Positions 58,903 through 58,904 of a stretch of DNA of 58,904 nt are shown piece after piece. The notes beneath the pieces were generated by a model that worked only from the letters and a program-made list of their open reading frames with translations, did not search any database and was not told the DNA's origin. Source of the DNA: JBFELU01 sp041572755. Its GTDB lineage: Bacteria; Actinomycetota; Acidimicrobiia; Spongiisociales; UBA11373. The translations under genes were made by a program, and so were the position numbers. The stretch spans positions 1 to 58,904 of the forward strand of contig JBFFRY010000016.1 in assembly GCA_041572755.1 (NCBI GenBank), written 5' to 3'. Each line of letters starts with the position of its first letter. Position 1 is the first letter of the stretch.

Positions 58903-58904
58903 GC

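Overview
The window is about 59 kb of GC-rich (visibly well above 60% GC) chromosomal DNA. It reads as a member of the Actinomycetota. The evidence is a WhiB regulator, DUF3107 and DUF3105 proteins, two F420/LLM-type oxidoreductases, a Ku plus LigD-type ligase pair, many leaderless genes, and the order argS-hom-thrC-...-rho-rpmE-prfA-prmC-tsaC-glyA-atp that is typical of actinobacteria. The separate atpF and atpH genes (fused in mycobacteria), the DUF1385 gene and the tandem membrane HD genes fit an early-branching class such as Acidimicrobiia; that placement is inference.

Layout. 1-5.5 kb: the N-terminal part of a 2-oxoacid:ferredoxin oxidoreductase gamma subunit, a short hisA 3' relic, then a TetR-ABC transporter-hydrolase-lipoprotein operon with a palindromic operator over its promoter. 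5.5-9.8 kb: an LLM oxidoreductase, malic enzyme, an unrecognised P-loop protein and a DUF3105 membrane protein. 9.9-23.5 kb: a mosaic of small units: a toroid-like exported protein with a membrane partner, a divergent ketol-acid reductoisomerase homologue facing a FabH homologue, a VanW protein and a coiled-coil lytic enzyme (cell wall), an HhH/RlmN/Bcp operon, a second LLM enzyme, a phosphatase, and gamma-glutamyltransferase. 23.5-26.4 kb: a roughly 330-nt highly structured, gene-free transcribed leader followed by two paralogous membrane HD-domain genes. This is the least explained part of the window. 26.5-30.8 kb: enoyl-CoA hydratase, acyl-CoA carboxyltransferase, biotin carrier and an SLC13-like transporter, nearly all translationally coupled. 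30.8-37.3 kb: thioredoxin-like and molybdopterin proteins, then an iron-sulfur group (aconitase, SufR-like regulator, Mrp), DUF3107 and WhiB. 37.4-40.6 kb: YqeY, LigD-type ligase, a small membrane protein, Ku and a CPBP protein. 40.7-52.2 kb: tRNA-Arg, argS, threonine genes, and the rho-to-glyA housekeeping block. 52.2-58.9 kb: the ATP synthase operon (atpZ-like, atpI, B, E, F, H, A, G, D); the window ends before the expected atpC.

How it works together. The right half is core growth machinery (translation termination, threonine, one-carbon units, ATP synthesis). The middle is redox and Fe-S control (SufR-like regulator sharing a promoter with mrp and upstream of aconitase, WhiB with a perfect CRP-type site). 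The left half is envelope and accessory metabolism. No insertion sequence, prophage, CRISPR array or rRNA was seen. One tRNA gene is present.
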